Below are positions 17,246 through 26,182 of a stretch of 64,000 nt of DNA, in pieces (the stretch's first letter is position 1; every line of letters begins with the position of its first letter). The position numbers and the translations under genes were made by a program. The DNA lies in NCBI RefSeq assembly GCF_007741495.1, contig NZ_CP036262.1, forward strand, positions 7,068,001 through 7,132,000, written 5' to 3'. This DNA comes from Roseimaritima multifibrata. Lineage in GTDB: Bacteria; Planctomycetota; Planctomycetia; Pirellulales; Pirellulaceae. Under the pieces are notes generated by a model. The model was not told the origin of the DNA, searched no databases, and saw only the letters and a program-made list of their open reading frames with translations.

Positions 17246-19642
17246 ATGCTTTCGATTCGAGCGTCCGTGTTGTTGTCGCTGTTGTTATCACTAATTGGAG
17301 CGAATTCAGCTGCCACGGTCTTAGGTCAGGGGTTTCTCATTCCCAGTGATCCGAAAGTCGCCTATTGGCATCCGCGTCCTGGAATTCCGATCACTCCCCC
17401 GATCCGCACGCCTCCGCCGCGGACCTACGAAGTCGAAAAAATCGCCGTCGACGCCTCGATCCAAGACCAAGTCGCGACGGTCACCGTAGCCCAGACGTTT
17501 CGCAACACCTCTGCTCAGACTTTACAGGTCCGCTTTGTATTCCCGATGCCGTATGACGGAGCGGTCGACCAGATGACGTTTCTGGTCGATGGCAACGAAC
17601 TGCCGGGCGAACTGATGGACGCGGACGAGGCTCGAAAAAAGTTTGCGGATTACGTTCGTCGCCGCGAAGACCCCGCACTGGTTCAGTGGCTGGGGACAGG
17701 AATGTTCCAGACCCAAGTCTTCCCGGTTCCTGCGGGAGCCGAACGAACGGTATCGCTGCGTTACACCCAACTACTCCGCCGTACCGGTTCCATGACCGAA
17801 TGGCTGCTTCCGTTGGACCCCGCCCGCACCGGCGGCACCCCGGTTAAAAAACTGGAAGTCCACGCGCGGATTCGCGGGGCGGCTCGACTAACGAACGTTT
17901 ACAGCCCCACACACGATCTAAAAATCGACAAGCAAAATCGCCGTACGGTTTCCATCAAGATCAATGAATCGAAACCGGCCAATTCCGGCAACCTACGAAT
18001 CCTGTGGGATCAAACCGAAGCCCCCGTCCCGATGTCGCTGGTCGGTTATCAAGGTTCCTCAAAAGAAGACGGCTATTTCATGCTACTGCTGCAGCCCGAC
18101 CTTCCCGAACCGACAGCCGAAGACCGCCAACAGGGAAAACGAATCGTCTTGGTATTGGACAAAAGCGGCAGCATGAAGCAAGAGAAAATCAAACAAGCGC
18201 GCGCGGCGGTCAGCTACGTGCTCAGCCAACTAAAACCGCGTGACCGGTTTGAATTGATTGCCTACGACAACACCGTCGAAAGCTATGCGAGAACTCTAAC
18301 CCCCGCCAAGAAAAAGACCGTCCAGGACGCAACCGAATATGTTGAATCGCTACTCGCCGGTGGGGGGACCAATATTAACGATGCCCTGCAAGCGGCTTTG
18401 CAGGTCACCGAAAAAGAATCCAAGCCTGCCTACATCGTTTTCTTAACCGATGGGCGGCCGACGGCAGGAGTCACCAAAATTGGTCAGATCGTCGCCAACG
18501 CGACGGCTGCCAACACGCAACGGGCGAGGTTGCTTAGCCTTGGTGTAGGGCATGATGTGAACAGCCGACTGTTGGACAAACTATCGGACGAGATGCTGGG
18601 TCAAACGATTTATGTCAGTCCGGGCGAAGCGATCGATGACCACGTCCGTAAACTTTACGACCGGATCGGTGCCCCCGCCCTGACCGATGTCGACATTCGC
18701 TTAAGCGTCGATGGCAAACCCGGAGCCATCCGCCAACTGTTCCCCCACGACATGGTTGATCTGTTCTCTGGAGACCAAGTGGTTATCGTCGGTCGCTACC
18801 GCCGCGCCGGAGAACTGAAGATCGAACTCACCGGCAATCTAGGTGACGAAAAACAGACCTACAAATTTCAAGGCATCCTCCCCAACGCCAATGAGAGCAA
18901 AGGGAGCCACGCCTTTGTCGAACGACTATGGGCGATTCGCCGAATCGGTTCCATCATCGATGAAATCGACCTCCACGGTGAACAGGCTGAACTGATTGAC
19001 GAATTGATCGCCCTCTCCAAACGGCACGGTGTGCTAACCCCTTATACGGCTTTCCTGGCCGACGAAGAGGTTGGCCTGAATGACCGGCAAGCTCAAACGG
19101 GGGCCGCCAGATCATCCCTGGGACGCCTGCATCTTGAATCGGGCGCCGAAGCCTTCCACCAACGTTCGGCGAAAAGCCAACTGAAATCTGCCAATCGCTA
19201 TGACCAGGCAGCCCAAGCTTACTCCCTTGCCGAAAACGCGCCGGCAAGCGGTTCCGCTTCGCCCGCGTCCAATCAAATGAACCAAGTTGGTCGTCCCGCA
19301 CTGACCCCCAATCGATCGGCCAATGGTTTTGGAGCCGGGGGAATGCGACAGCCAACGCTTCATCCCGCGACCCCGTCGAAACCGCGTGCCAGTACCCCAC
19401 CAGTACGCCTACTGGGTGAAAGAACGTTCTACCAGCGAGGCGAAATGCTGGTCGATGCAATGGCAACCGATAAACAACTTGCCCAGCCGCAAACGATTAA
19501 GCAGTTTGGCGACGGGTATTTCGACCTGCTAGAAAAATTGACGTCGGAGCAGAAAATCTGGCTGGCTCAGAACCAACCTCTGATCGTGGTGATCAACGAC
19601 ATCGCCTACAAAATCGTCCCCGCAGAGGCGGCCAGCGAATAA
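17246..19642 (+). CDS. Secreted VIT/von Willebrand factor A domain protein
   Basis: This 798-aa protein has an N-terminal signal peptide (cleavage near residue 30). A VIT (inter-alpha-trypsin-inhibitor) domain covers about 60-195 and a VWA domain about 295-470. The metal-ion-dependent adhesion site is intact (DKSGS at 305-309) with a downstream Thr/Asp (FLTDGRP). The C-terminal third is low-complexity, rich in Ala, Ser, Pro and Gln, followed by a short folded end. VIT/VWA proteins mediate metal-dependent protein contacts on the cell surface or in the periplasm. It is divergent from the symporter with about 170 bp between starts. Confidence 0.9.
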   Translation: MLSIRASVLLSLLLSLIGANSAATVLGQGFLIPSDPKVAYWHPRPGIPITPPIRTPPPRTYEVEKIAVDASIQDQVATVTVAQTFRNTSAQTLQVRFVFPMPYDGAVDQMTFLVDGNELPGELMDADEARKKFADYVRRREDPALVQWLGTGMFQTQVFPVPAGAERTVSLRYTQLLRRTGSMTEWLLPLDPARTGGTPVKKLEVHARIRGAARLTNVYSPTHDLKIDKQNRRTVSIKINESKPANSGNLRILWDQTEAPVPMSLVGYQGSSKEDGYFMLLLQPDLPEPTAEDRQQGKRIVLVLDKSGSMKQEKIKQARAAVSYVLSQLKPRDRFELIAYDNTVESYARTLTPAKKKTVQDATEYVESLLAGGGTNINDALQAALQVTEKESKPAYIVFLTDGRPTAGVTKIGQIVANATAANTQRARLLSLGVGHDVNSRLLDKLSDEMLGQTIYVSPGEAIDDHVRKLYDRIGAPALTDVDIRLSVDGKPGAIRQLFPHDMVDLFSGDQVVIVGRYRRAGELKIELTGNLGDEKQTYKFQGILPNANESKGSHAFVERLWAIRRIGSIIDEIDLHGEQAELIDELIALSKRHGVLTPYTAFLADEEVGLNDRQAQTGAARSSLGRLHLESGAEAFHQRSAKSQLKSANRYDQAAQAYSLAENAPASGSASPASNQMNQVGRPALTPNRSANGFGAGGMRQPTLHPATPSKPRASTPPVRLLGERTFYQRGEMLVDAMATDKQLAQPQTIKQFGDGYFDLLEKLTSEQKIWLAQNQPLIVVINDIAYKIVPAEAASE

Positions 19643-19700
19643 GGCGGAGCAGGTGACGAAAACCAGATCCTCCCGGATGGTTTTCAAAAAAGTCACCGAC

Positions 19701-19747
19701 GTCCCTTCGCGAGTGACCTAAGCTTTCACGAAGGGACCCTCCACAAT
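19701..19747 (+). terminator. Candidate terminator after the VIT/VWA gene
   Basis: A 9-bp perfect inverted repeat, GTCCCTTCG at 19701-19709 and CGAAGGGAC at 19739-19747, lies 60 bp after the stop codon. The rest of this 235-bp gap holds two weaker hairpins (ACCGGAA/TTCCGGT near 19790-19825, CCCGTA/TACGGG near 19840-19865) and no gene. There is no T-run, so function is uncertain. Confidence 0.35.
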
Positions 19748-19877
19748 TCATTGCGAAACGGCTTGAGTCCTCTGGTTACCTAGTACCGGAAGGCTTGAGC
19801 CCGGACGCGATCGTTCCGGTTACCAATTTTGCTGGGCGTCCCGTAGCTTTCTCGCGATACGGGTCACTCCGGGCGTC

Positions 19878-20630
19878 ATGATCACTGTTGAAAATCTAGA
19901 AAAATACTACGGCGATACTCTGGCCGTTGACCGGCTTTCCTTTTCCCTTGCACCAGGCCAAATATGCGGCTTGGTCGGAAAAAACGGAGCGGGAAAGACG
20001 ACCACGATGCGAGCCATCGCAGGCCTGCTGACTCCAACAGATGGCAGCCTAACGGTCGCTGGTTTTGACGTGCTGTCCCAGCCGATTGAAATCCGCCGGC
20101 GACTTGCTTACGTCCCCGATGATCCACCGTTGTTCAATGACCTTTCGGTCGGACAACATCTTGATTTCATTGGCGGGGTTTATCAGGTTCCCGACCATCG
20201 CCAGCAGGCGGAAGCTTTGCTGGAAGAATTCGAATTGTTGGACAAACGGGCGACGGCCGCTCGCGCACTGTCGCGAGGGATGCGTCAGAAACTAGCGATC
20301 TGTTGTGCTTATCTATACTCTCCGTCCGTGATCCTGCTGGATGAACCTTTGACCGGTCTGGACCCTCCAGGCATCCGAACGCTGCTGCAATCGCTTCAGC
20401 GCCGAGCCGCCGCCGGAGCGACCGTGATTCTTAGCAGCCATTTACTGGCAATGATCGAAGACGTTTGCAGTCATCTGTTAGTGATGCAGGCGGGAAAAAG
20501 TCAGTTCTTTGGACCGACCGACTTACTGCGTAAGCAAAACGACCAATCGCAAACGCTGGAAGAAGCATTCTTCGCGACCACAACCTGGCTGCCCACCGGA
20601 GAGGAATTCCCATGCCCGGTACCACAGTAA
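19878..20630 (+). CDS. ABC transporter ATP-binding protein
   Basis: This 250-aa protein has a complete nucleotide-binding domain: Walker A GKNGAGKT (34-41), signature LSRGMRQ (132-138, a common variant of LSGGQ in ABC-2 exporters), Walker B ILLDEP (153-158) and the D-loop GLDP. Its single-domain form and similarity to drug/lipid or sodium-type ABC-2 exporters suggest it energises the membrane protein encoded next, whose start overlaps this gene by 19 bp. Exported substrate unknown. Confidence 0.92.
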   Translation: MITVENLEKYYGDTLAVDRLSFSLAPGQICGLVGKNGAGKTTTMRAIAGLLTPTDGSLTVAGFDVLSQPIEIRRRLAYVPDDPPLFNDLSVGQHLDFIGGVYQVPDHRQQAEALLEEFELLDKRATAARALSRGMRQKLAICCAYLYSPSVILLDEPLTGLDPPGIRTLLQSLQRRAAAGATVILSSHLLAMIEDVCSHLLVMQAGKSQFFGPTDLLRKQNDQSQTLEEAFFATTTWLPTGEEFPCPVPQ

Positions 20631-22294
20631 AAGGGGCACCGTTTTCCGTCCTACTTCGATTGATTGGACAACAGTATCTGGGCCGGATGCGCAGAACGGC
20701 GGAACGTTTGCGATCCCCACGACGGATCTTTCCAACGTTATTGGTGCTGATCCCCGCAGCCATCCTGATCCCCAACTTCATCGCGGCGGCGGTTCTTCGC
20801 GCCGCAGCTCCGTCCGAACAGATTGCCCTTTGGCTATCGGGTGGGCTTGCCTTTTATGCGATCTTTCATCTGGTTCGGGCCGCATGGCAAGAACCTGAAT
20901 TCAATTTCGGATTAACCCCAGCCCAACAACTATGGCTTGGCGGGGCTCCGATCCCTCGCAGTTCTTTGATCGCCTACAAAGCATCGATCGTCCTGGTCCC
21001 CACGCTGATCAAAGCATCGATGCTGTGCGTGATCATGGCCCGCGATACCCCGCAACCTTGGCTGACCGCCCTGGCAATCTTCGGTGCCTTACTGGCACTG
21101 GAACTGGTACGGATGTTGATCTTTACGATCGCTTCAGGATGTCACGGCCGGTCGCTGGTTTACCTGCGATTGCTAGGAACCGGTTTAGCGATCGCCGTCG
21201 TCAGCCAAGTACTTCTTCGTACAGTGCAGCAGTGGCCCGGCGGCTGGGACCATGCTGCACCTGTTCGTTTGGTCAAACTAATATTCGCATCGATCGGAAC
21301 CACCGCAAGCGATTCGACAATGCAAACCCTTGCATTGCCTTTCCAACCGTTTGCAACCTTAGCGATTGCCGATCGATTCGACGGATCGTGCTGGCTTGCA
21401 ATGCTAGGAATTGTGATCCTGTTTGGCACGTTGTTCAAAGCAATTCTCGTTGCAGACCGACGCGCGAATGCAGCCTGTTTACTCAATGAACAAAAACAAC
21501 TTGCCGCCTATCGATCGGGTTTAAACACGACGAGGAAGCGGACCAAACGAACGCACACCGCACGACTGCGAACGCTGCCGTTCTGGGGCGGTGCAGGTCC
21601 CTTGATGGCTCGACAGCTAGTGACGCTAAGACGATACCGAACCGCAGTCTTTATCAGTTTGGCGTTACCTGGGTTGCTTGCGTTGCTGCCCGTGTTTTTA
21701 GGAACGTGGGGGACAGGCACGATTCTGGATGTTGTCGGAGGCTTGGCATTTTACACCCTGCTGCTGGCACCACCGGCCCTCAAGTTGGACTTCCGTCGAG
21801 ACATCGAATCGATGGTTTCGCTGGCTGCGATGCCACTGACTCCCCTGCGAATGTTGATTGGGCAGATCGCATTGCCGGTCTTATTGACATTGGTATTTCA
21901 AACGGTCGTGATCGGGATCGCATTGGTCGCGCGTCCCACGTCCATTCTGCAAACCTGTTTTTGGATGACCACATTGGCAGGGACGGCCGTGTTTGCATTT
22001 GCGTTAGAAAACGCTCTCTTTTTGACTTTCCCTCATCGCTTAAAGCAGGAGGGGATCGAGATGTTTGTCCGAGCGAAACTGGTTTTTGTGGGGAAGAGCT
22101 GCCTCTGGATTTCGGCAACGGTGATGCTTGGTTTATGGGCAATGTTTTGTGCCCATTTTGTACCACCAGGTTTCCGTCTGCCGATCCTCTCCGCAGGAGT
22201 CCTCGGTTTGGTCTGGGGACTGGCACTCTTAATGTTATGGTTCGCAGCCCGCTCATGGCGCCGCTTCGACACCAGCAGCGATTTGCCAGCGTAG
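20612..22294 (+). CDS. ABC exporter membrane subunit (putative)
   Basis: This 560-aa integral membrane protein has around ten to twelve hydrophobic segments in two halves, separated by a basic loop (about residues 295-330, rich in Arg/Lys/Thr). It overlaps the ATPase gene by 19 bp, so translation is probably coupled and it should be the partner permease. I do not recognise a specific permease family; the large size for an ABC-2 permease and split architecture suggest a fused or atypical subunit. The gene ends just before a palindromic repeat shared with the convergent thiD side. Confidence 0.75.
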   Translation: MPGTTVKGAPFSVLLRLIGQQYLGRMRRTAERLRSPRRIFPTLLVLIPAAILIPNFIAAAVLRAAAPSEQIALWLSGGLAFYAIFHLVRAAWQEPEFNFGLTPAQQLWLGGAPIPRSSLIAYKASIVLVPTLIKASMLCVIMARDTPQPWLTALAIFGALLALELVRMLIFTIASGCHGRSLVYLRLLGTGLAIAVVSQVLLRTVQQWPGGWDHAAPVRLVKLIFASIGTTASDSTMQTLALPFQPFATLAIADRFDGSCWLAMLGIVILFGTLFKAILVADRRANAACLLNEQKQLAAYRSGLNTTRKRTKRTHTARLRTLPFWGGAGPLMARQLVTLRRYRTAVFISLALPGLLALLPVFLGTWGTGTILDVVGGLAFYTLLLAPPALKLDFRRDIESMVSLAAMPLTPLRMLIGQIALPVLLTLVFQTVVIGIALVARPTSILQTCFWMTTLAGTAVFAFALENALFLTFPHRLKQEGIEMFVRAKLVFVGKSCLWISATVMLGLWAMFCAHFVPPGFRLPILSAGVLGLVWGLALLMLWFAARSWRRFDTSSDLPA

Positions 22295-22345
22295 CGCGGG
22301 ACAGGCTTTGCGGCCGGACGGCTAGCGTCCAATGCCATCTACTTT

Positions 22346-22427
22346 CTTAGCGGAACGGCGCGAGCCGTCCGGCAAATGTGCGCGGTTTCCAGGGCGACGG
22401 CCGGACGGCTTGCGCCGTACCGCTAAG
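22346..22427. repeat. Long imperfect palindrome between convergent genes (REP-like, possible bidirectional terminator)
   Basis: Two 28-nt arms (22346-22373 and 22400-22427) are inverted copies differing at only two positions, around a 26-bp spacer. The core is GAGCCGTCCGGC / GCCGGACGGCT. A third partial copy of the same GCCGGACGGCTAGCG motif lies at about 22311-22327. It sits between convergent genes ending at 22294 and 22469, a position suited to transcription termination. Confidence 0.8.
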
Positions 22428-22468
22428 AAAAGGATCGAGCACCTGAGAGCGCGGCCGGTTATTACCGT

Positions 22469-23251
22469 CTAAAACAAATTGACTGGTTGGATTCCTTTGC
22501 CAACGTGCATGCCTTTGGCTAATGCTGTTGTTAGGAACCGTTTTGCTTGAGAGATCGCCTCGGGTAATGCAATGCCTTTTGCTAGGTTGGCGGTGATTGC
22601 GGCAGAGAGTACGCACCCCGTTCCATGGGTGTGCTTGGTTGGAATCCGTTTTTCGACAAAGGTTTGGACGGTACCGTCGACCGATAACAAATCGATCGCC
22701 TCGTGCTTGTCTCCGCCGCCTTTGACCAGAACTCGGCGACAACCCCGATCGTGGATTCGCAGGGCAGCCTGTTCCATGCTGCTCAGATTGGAAACCTTCA
22801 CGCCGGTCAATCGTTCGGCTTCCATTCGGTTTGGAGTCACGAGAAAAGCTTGCGGAAGCAAAAGATCCTGGAAAGCCTGAACGGCCGTATCATCGATCAG
22901 AGAGCCGCCATGTTTGCTGATCATGACGGGATCGACGACCAGCGGAAAAGCAAAATCAACCGCTTGCCGCGCCACCGCAGCAATCACTGCGGCATTGCCA
23001 AGCGCCCCTGTCTTGGCCGCCTTTACGTCAAGGTCCTCCAGAACCGCTGTCAGCTGAGCGCTAACAAAATCTTCCGCGACCATCGAAACGTCGCGGACTC
23101 CCTGCGTGTTCTGGACGGTCAGCAATGTGACCACGCTACTCCCGTAACATCCCAATTGATGGAATGTTTTCAGATCCGCTTGCAGGCCCGCTCCTCCCGA
23201 AGGATCGGAACCTGCAATGGTCAACGTGACGGGGGCCGTCGAATTCGTCAC
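22469..23251 (-). CDS. thiD: Hydroxymethylpyrimidine/phosphomethylpyrimidine kinase
   Basis: This 260-aa ribokinase-fold enzyme phosphorylates HMP and then HMP-P in thiamine biosynthesis. Family motifs are present: GSDPSGGAGLQAD near residues 14-26 (substrate and phosphate loop), the VVDPVMISK-type segment, VLVKGGG, and the C-terminal anion hole with catalytic Asp region HTHGTGCVLSAAI. Length matches typical ThiD. It starts 5 bp after the stop of the cyclophilin gene, so the two form an operon, probably for reasons of position rather than pathway. Confidence 0.95.
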   Translation of the reverse strand: MTNSTAPVTLTIAGSDPSGGAGLQADLKTFHQLGCYGSSVVTLLTVQNTQGVRDVSMVAEDFVSAQLTAVLEDLDVKAAKTGALGNAAVIAAVARQAVDFAFPLVVDPVMISKHGGSLIDDTAVQAFQDLLLPQAFLVTPNRMEAERLTGVKVSNLSSMEQAALRIHDRGCRRVLVKGGGDKHEAIDLLSVDGTVQTFVEKRIPTKHTHGTGCVLSAAITANLAKGIALPEAISQAKRFLTTALAKGMHVGKGIQPVNLF

Positions 23252-23256
23252 CGCGA

Positions 23257-23862
23257 TTACTTTTCGATCAGTTTTGCGGTTTTCAAAACAACGTCCTTCT
23301 CGGGGACATTTGCATGGGGTGCCTTGGTGACGGTTTTAACACCGGCAATCTTATCGACAACTTCTTTCCCAGCAACAACTTTCCCAAAGACGGCATACCC
23401 AGCACCATCACGAGCATTTTCACGATTCAAGAAATCGTTGTCTGCAAGGTTGATAAAGAATTGACTGGTTGCACTATCGGGTGCTGGCGTGCGTGCCATC
23501 GCGACGGTGTAAGGCAAGTTCTTCAGGCCGTTGGCCGATTCGTTTTTGACGGGAGCACGAGTCGGTTTTTCAGTCAAACCAGCCACCATGCCTCCACCCT
23601 GAATCATGAACTGAGGGATCACGCGGTGAAAAATCGTCCCGTTGTAGTGACCATCTTTGACATACTGAACGAAATTGGCCACCGTTTGAGGAGCCTTGTC
23701 AGCGTCTAATTCCAGTTCAATCTTACCGAGCGTCGTATCCAGCTCCACTCGAACAGGCTCTGCCGCCGAAACGGTGACGACCGAAGCGGCCACGAAAGCC
23801 AACGAAGCAAACAAAACTCGACCGCCAAGCATCTGACTTCTAAACATCTGATTCATCCTCAT
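23257..23862 (-). CDS. Secreted cyclophilin-type peptidyl-prolyl isomerase
   Basis: This 201-aa protein has an N-terminal signal peptide (hydrophobic stretch about 15-33, cleavage after VSAA), so it acts in the periplasm or outside. The cyclophilin domain has [13 protein letters not shown] with the catalytic Arg, then [13 protein letters not shown] and a C-terminal [10 protein letters not shown]. It catalyses cis-trans isomerisation of prolyl bonds in exported proteins. Several in-frame Met codons lie near the start; the upstream ATG at 23862 is used here but Met6 or Met11 are possible. It is followed immediately by thiD. Confidence 0.93.
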   Translation of the reverse strand: MRMNQMFRSQMLGGRVLFASLAFVAASVVTVSAAEPVRVELDTTLGKIELELDADKAPQTVANFVQYVKDGHYNGTIFHRVIPQFMIQGGGMVAGLTEKPTRAPVKNESANGLKNLPYTVAMARTPAPDSATSQFFINLADNDFLNRENARDGAGYAVFGKVVAGKEVVDKIAGVKTVTKAPHANVPEKDVVLKTAKLIEK

Positions 23863-23888
23863 CCAATCCTATTTCTTCGAGGCAGGAA

Positions 23889-24197
23889 ATGTCGACCAAC
23901 GATCCGGATTTAGCAAAGAGAAAATTGCTCGAATCCGCCAGTCTGGTGGGTATTGGGTCATTGTTGCTGCTACACCAAACAGGACAACCCCCAGATTCTG
24001 GTGAGCACCCGCTGACGCTGCAATTGGCTGAAATCATAGCCGAAGGCGGAAGCTGTCGCATGGTCAAGGCTAACGGTGTCGCGTCTGAGCCCCCGTTGAC
24101 GTGGACTTTAGGCAGCCAAATGGGCCTCTCGCCCCAAAAGCTTGAGCGATCGGCTGTTTTTCACTTACCCACATACGTGACCGGCCGATTATACTGA
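23889..24197 (+). CDS. Doubtful small ORF, 102 aa
   Basis: An open frame divergent from the cyclophilin gene encodes a protein with one short hydrophobic stretch (ASLVGIGSLLLLHQ) and no recognisable family. Its last bases overlap a TATACT hexamer at 24190-24195 that may be the -10 of the next gene. Coding status is unproven; the region could instead be the upstream regulatory region of the DUF1080 gene. Confidence 0.25.
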   Translation: MSTNDPDLAKRKLLESASLVGIGSLLLLHQTGQPPDSGEHPLTLQLAEIIAEGGSCRMVKANGVASEPPLTWTLGSQMGLSPQKLERSAVFHLPTYVTGRLY

Positions 24198-24261
24198 ATC
24201 ACTTATCAAGACAAAAAATCAAAAGTCGAACAAATACCTACAGCTTTGGCTCATTCCCACC

Positions 24262-25164
24262 ATGAATCACGTCCCTTCTATTCTCCTGTTCTCCGCCCTC
24301 CTCGCTTCGGTTCCCGCTTCATTGCTAGCGACCCCGGCGGACCCTGCGAAACCGACTGCCGATGCGGCCAAAGATGCCGAAGCAGCCAAAGAGACCACAC
24401 CTGATATTGGCAGCTACCCGAAACTGCCAAAGATCGGATCCACGGGAACCGGCGCGATTGCGGATACCCCTTGGCACGTCCACGATGTCTATCGCCCTCG
24501 GCCCACTAAAATCACTCCTGGAAAGGTCGACCTTAGCCAGGGGCAAGGGACCACCGCCCCCAGCGACGCGATCGTCTTGTTTGATGGAACGGACCTGTCG
24601 CAGTGGTGCCACTTGCAGGGTGGCGACCAGATGTTCAAGCCTCGCTGGAAAATCGAAAACGGGTATATGGAAGTCACCGGAGGAACGGGCAGCCTTTACA
24701 CCATCGATTCCTTTGGAAGCTGCCAATTGCACATCGAGTGGGCTTCGCCAAAAGAAGTTCGCAGCGACAGCCAAGGCCGCGGCAATAGCGGCATCAAGTT
24801 CTTTGGCTTGTACGAAATCCAAGTGCTTGATTCGTTCGACAACCCGACCTACGCCGACGGACAAGCAGGAGCGATCTACGGACAGTTTCCGCCAAAGGTC
24901 AATGCGACTCGCCCTTCCGGTGAATGGCAAACCTACGACATCCTCTTCCGAGCTCCGGAACTGAAAGACGGAAAGATGGTCAAACCGGCCGTCGTCACCG
25001 TCCTTCTGAACGGCGTTATGGTTCACCATGCACAGGAACTAAAAGGCGTTGCCCGCGCGGGCCGCTCACCCGTCTACTTTGACCATGCTCCGGCCGGCCA
25101 AATCATGTTGCAAGATCACGGGAACCCTGTTCGTTACCGCAACATTTGGATTCGCCCTCAGTAG
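24262..25164 (+). CDS. Secreted DUF1080 (3-keto-disaccharide hydrolase-like) protein
   Basis: This 300-aa protein has a signal peptide (first about 23 residues, ending LLATPA), an Ala/Lys-rich linker, and a concanavalin-like DUF1080 domain from about residue 90. Typical family blocks are seen: VLFDGTDLSQW, WKIENGYMEVTGG, HIEWASP, GNSGIKFFGLYEIQVLDS and the C-terminal GQIMLQDHGNPVRYRNIWIR. The family is greatly expanded in planctomycetes and includes enzymes hydrolysing 3-keto-glycosides in carbohydrate degradation. An endonuclease/phosphatase-family gene follows 39 bp downstream and is probably cotranscribed. Confidence 0.93.
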   Translation: MNHVPSILLFSALLASVPASLLATPADPAKPTADAAKDAEAAKETTPDIGSYPKLPKIGSTGTGAIADTPWHVHDVYRPRPTKITPGKVDLSQGQGTTAPSDAIVLFDGTDLSQWCHLQGGDQMFKPRWKIENGYMEVTGGTGSLYTIDSFGSCQLHIEWASPKEVRSDSQGRGNSGIKFFGLYEIQVLDSFDNPTYADGQAGAIYGQFPPKVNATRPSGEWQTYDILFRAPELKDGKMVKPAVVTVLLNGVMVHHAQELKGVARAGRSPVYFDHAPAGQIMLQDHGNPVRYRNIWIRPQ

Positions 25165-25203
25165 TTGCCCTCCCCACCGCTCTATCCAATTTGCGAACGA
25201 ATC

Positions 25204-26076
25204 ATGACACGATCGATCCTTAGTTTCGTTTTGGTTGCAGCCTTTGGCTGGCCGACGTTTGCCCAAGAAGCCTCCCCGGCACCACTCAAGGTCCTGACCT
25301 ACAACATTCGCTACGCCAGTTCAGGTGACGGGGAAGACATTTGGAAAAATCGTCGTGAACGAGTGAATGAAGTGATCCAGCAAAGCGACATTGTCGGTTT
25401 GCAGGAAGTCACCGCCGGACAGTTTGAGGACGTTCGCAAGGGGACTCCCGATTTCTCGTGGTATGGTCCAGCCCGGAACGACGGCAAACAGGATGGTGAA
25501 GCATGCCCGGTCGGCTATCGAACCGATCGCTTTAAATCACTCGGCAAGGGAACGTTTTGGCTCTCGGAGTCTCCGGACGTTGTGGGATCGAAGGGCTGGG
25601 ACGCAGCGCTTCCTCGCATTGCTAGTTGGGTTCGGCTGCAAGCATCCAACAGCGACAAAACCTTCCTGGTGGTCTGCACTCACTTCGATCACCGCGGCCC
25701 GACCGCTCGCCATCGTTCGGGTGAACTGATTCGCGGCAAACTGCCTGAATTGGCCGGCCCAAACGACCGAATCATTGTGATGGGCGATTTGAATGCCCGT
25801 CCCGATAGCGACGCGTTGAAGGCACTTCTTGCCCCTCCTTCGGCTACCGAAGAAGGTCGCACCAACCTGTCGGACAGCCGGTCCCTTTCCAAATCGACGC
25901 CGAGTGGCCCGTCCGGGACATTTAACGGCTTTCGAAAGATTGTCCCAGATGTCCAAATCGACTACATCCTTTTGGCAGGCGACTGGACCGTACTAACCCA
26001 CCAAACGCTTGATCCCAAAACCTCAACAGGTCGTTTCGCCAGCGATCATCAACCGATCATGGTCGAACTTCGCTAG
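25204..26076 (+). CDS. Secreted endonuclease/exonuclease/phosphatase-family protein
   Basis: About 290 aa. The start is set at the ATG at 25204, which opens a clear signal peptide (ILSFVLVAAFGWPTFAQ); 13 extra in-frame upstream codons are not signal-like. The EEP fold is complete: LTYNIRY, GLQEV with the metal-binding Glu, VVCTHFDHRG, GDLNARPDSD and the final SDHQPIMVEL with catalytic Asp-His. Exported EEP proteins in this phylum are often metal-dependent phosphodiesterases or nucleases; the substrate is unknown. Cotranscription with the upstream DUF1080 gene is likely. Confidence 0.9.
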   Translation: MTRSILSFVLVAAFGWPTFAQEASPAPLKVLTYNIRYASSGDGEDIWKNRRERVNEVIQQSDIVGLQEVTAGQFEDVRKGTPDFSWYGPARNDGKQDGEACPVGYRTDRFKSLGKGTFWLSESPDVVGSKGWDAALPRIASWVRLQASNSDKTFLVVCTHFDHRGPTARHRSGELIRGKLPELAGPNDRIIVMGDLNARPDSDALKALLAPPSATEEGRTNLSDSRSLSKSTPSGPSGTFNGFRKIVPDVQIDYILLAGDWTVLTHQTLDPKTSTGRFASDHQPIMVELR

Positions 26077-26136
26077 TCATCAATCACCTGCTGCCGTTTC
26101 AATCGGAAACGGAGCAAGATGCTTCAAGAGAGCGTT

Positions 26137-26162
26137 CTTTCGCGGAGCGAAAGGCGACAATC
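26137..26162. repeat. Dispersed palindrome, copy 1
   Basis: CTTTCGC-GGA-GCGAAAG (26137-26153) is followed by GCGACAATC. The same 26-base word with one substitution occurs at 53934-53959. Both copies lie between convergent genes, which suggests a bidirectional terminator or REP-like repeat. Confidence 0.75.
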
Positions 26163-26182
26163 ACTACGACAGCCCGTGCTGC

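Noticed and set aside
17076-17291. N-terminal extension of the symporter
   Set aside because: Hydrophilic, overlaps the divergent VIT gene; a TTG at 17075 with AGAGGT fits the family start.
23840-24067. Minus-strand ORF overlapping the cyclophilin start
   Set aside because: Ser/Cys-rich, overlaps the signal peptide region of the real gene, no supporting signals.
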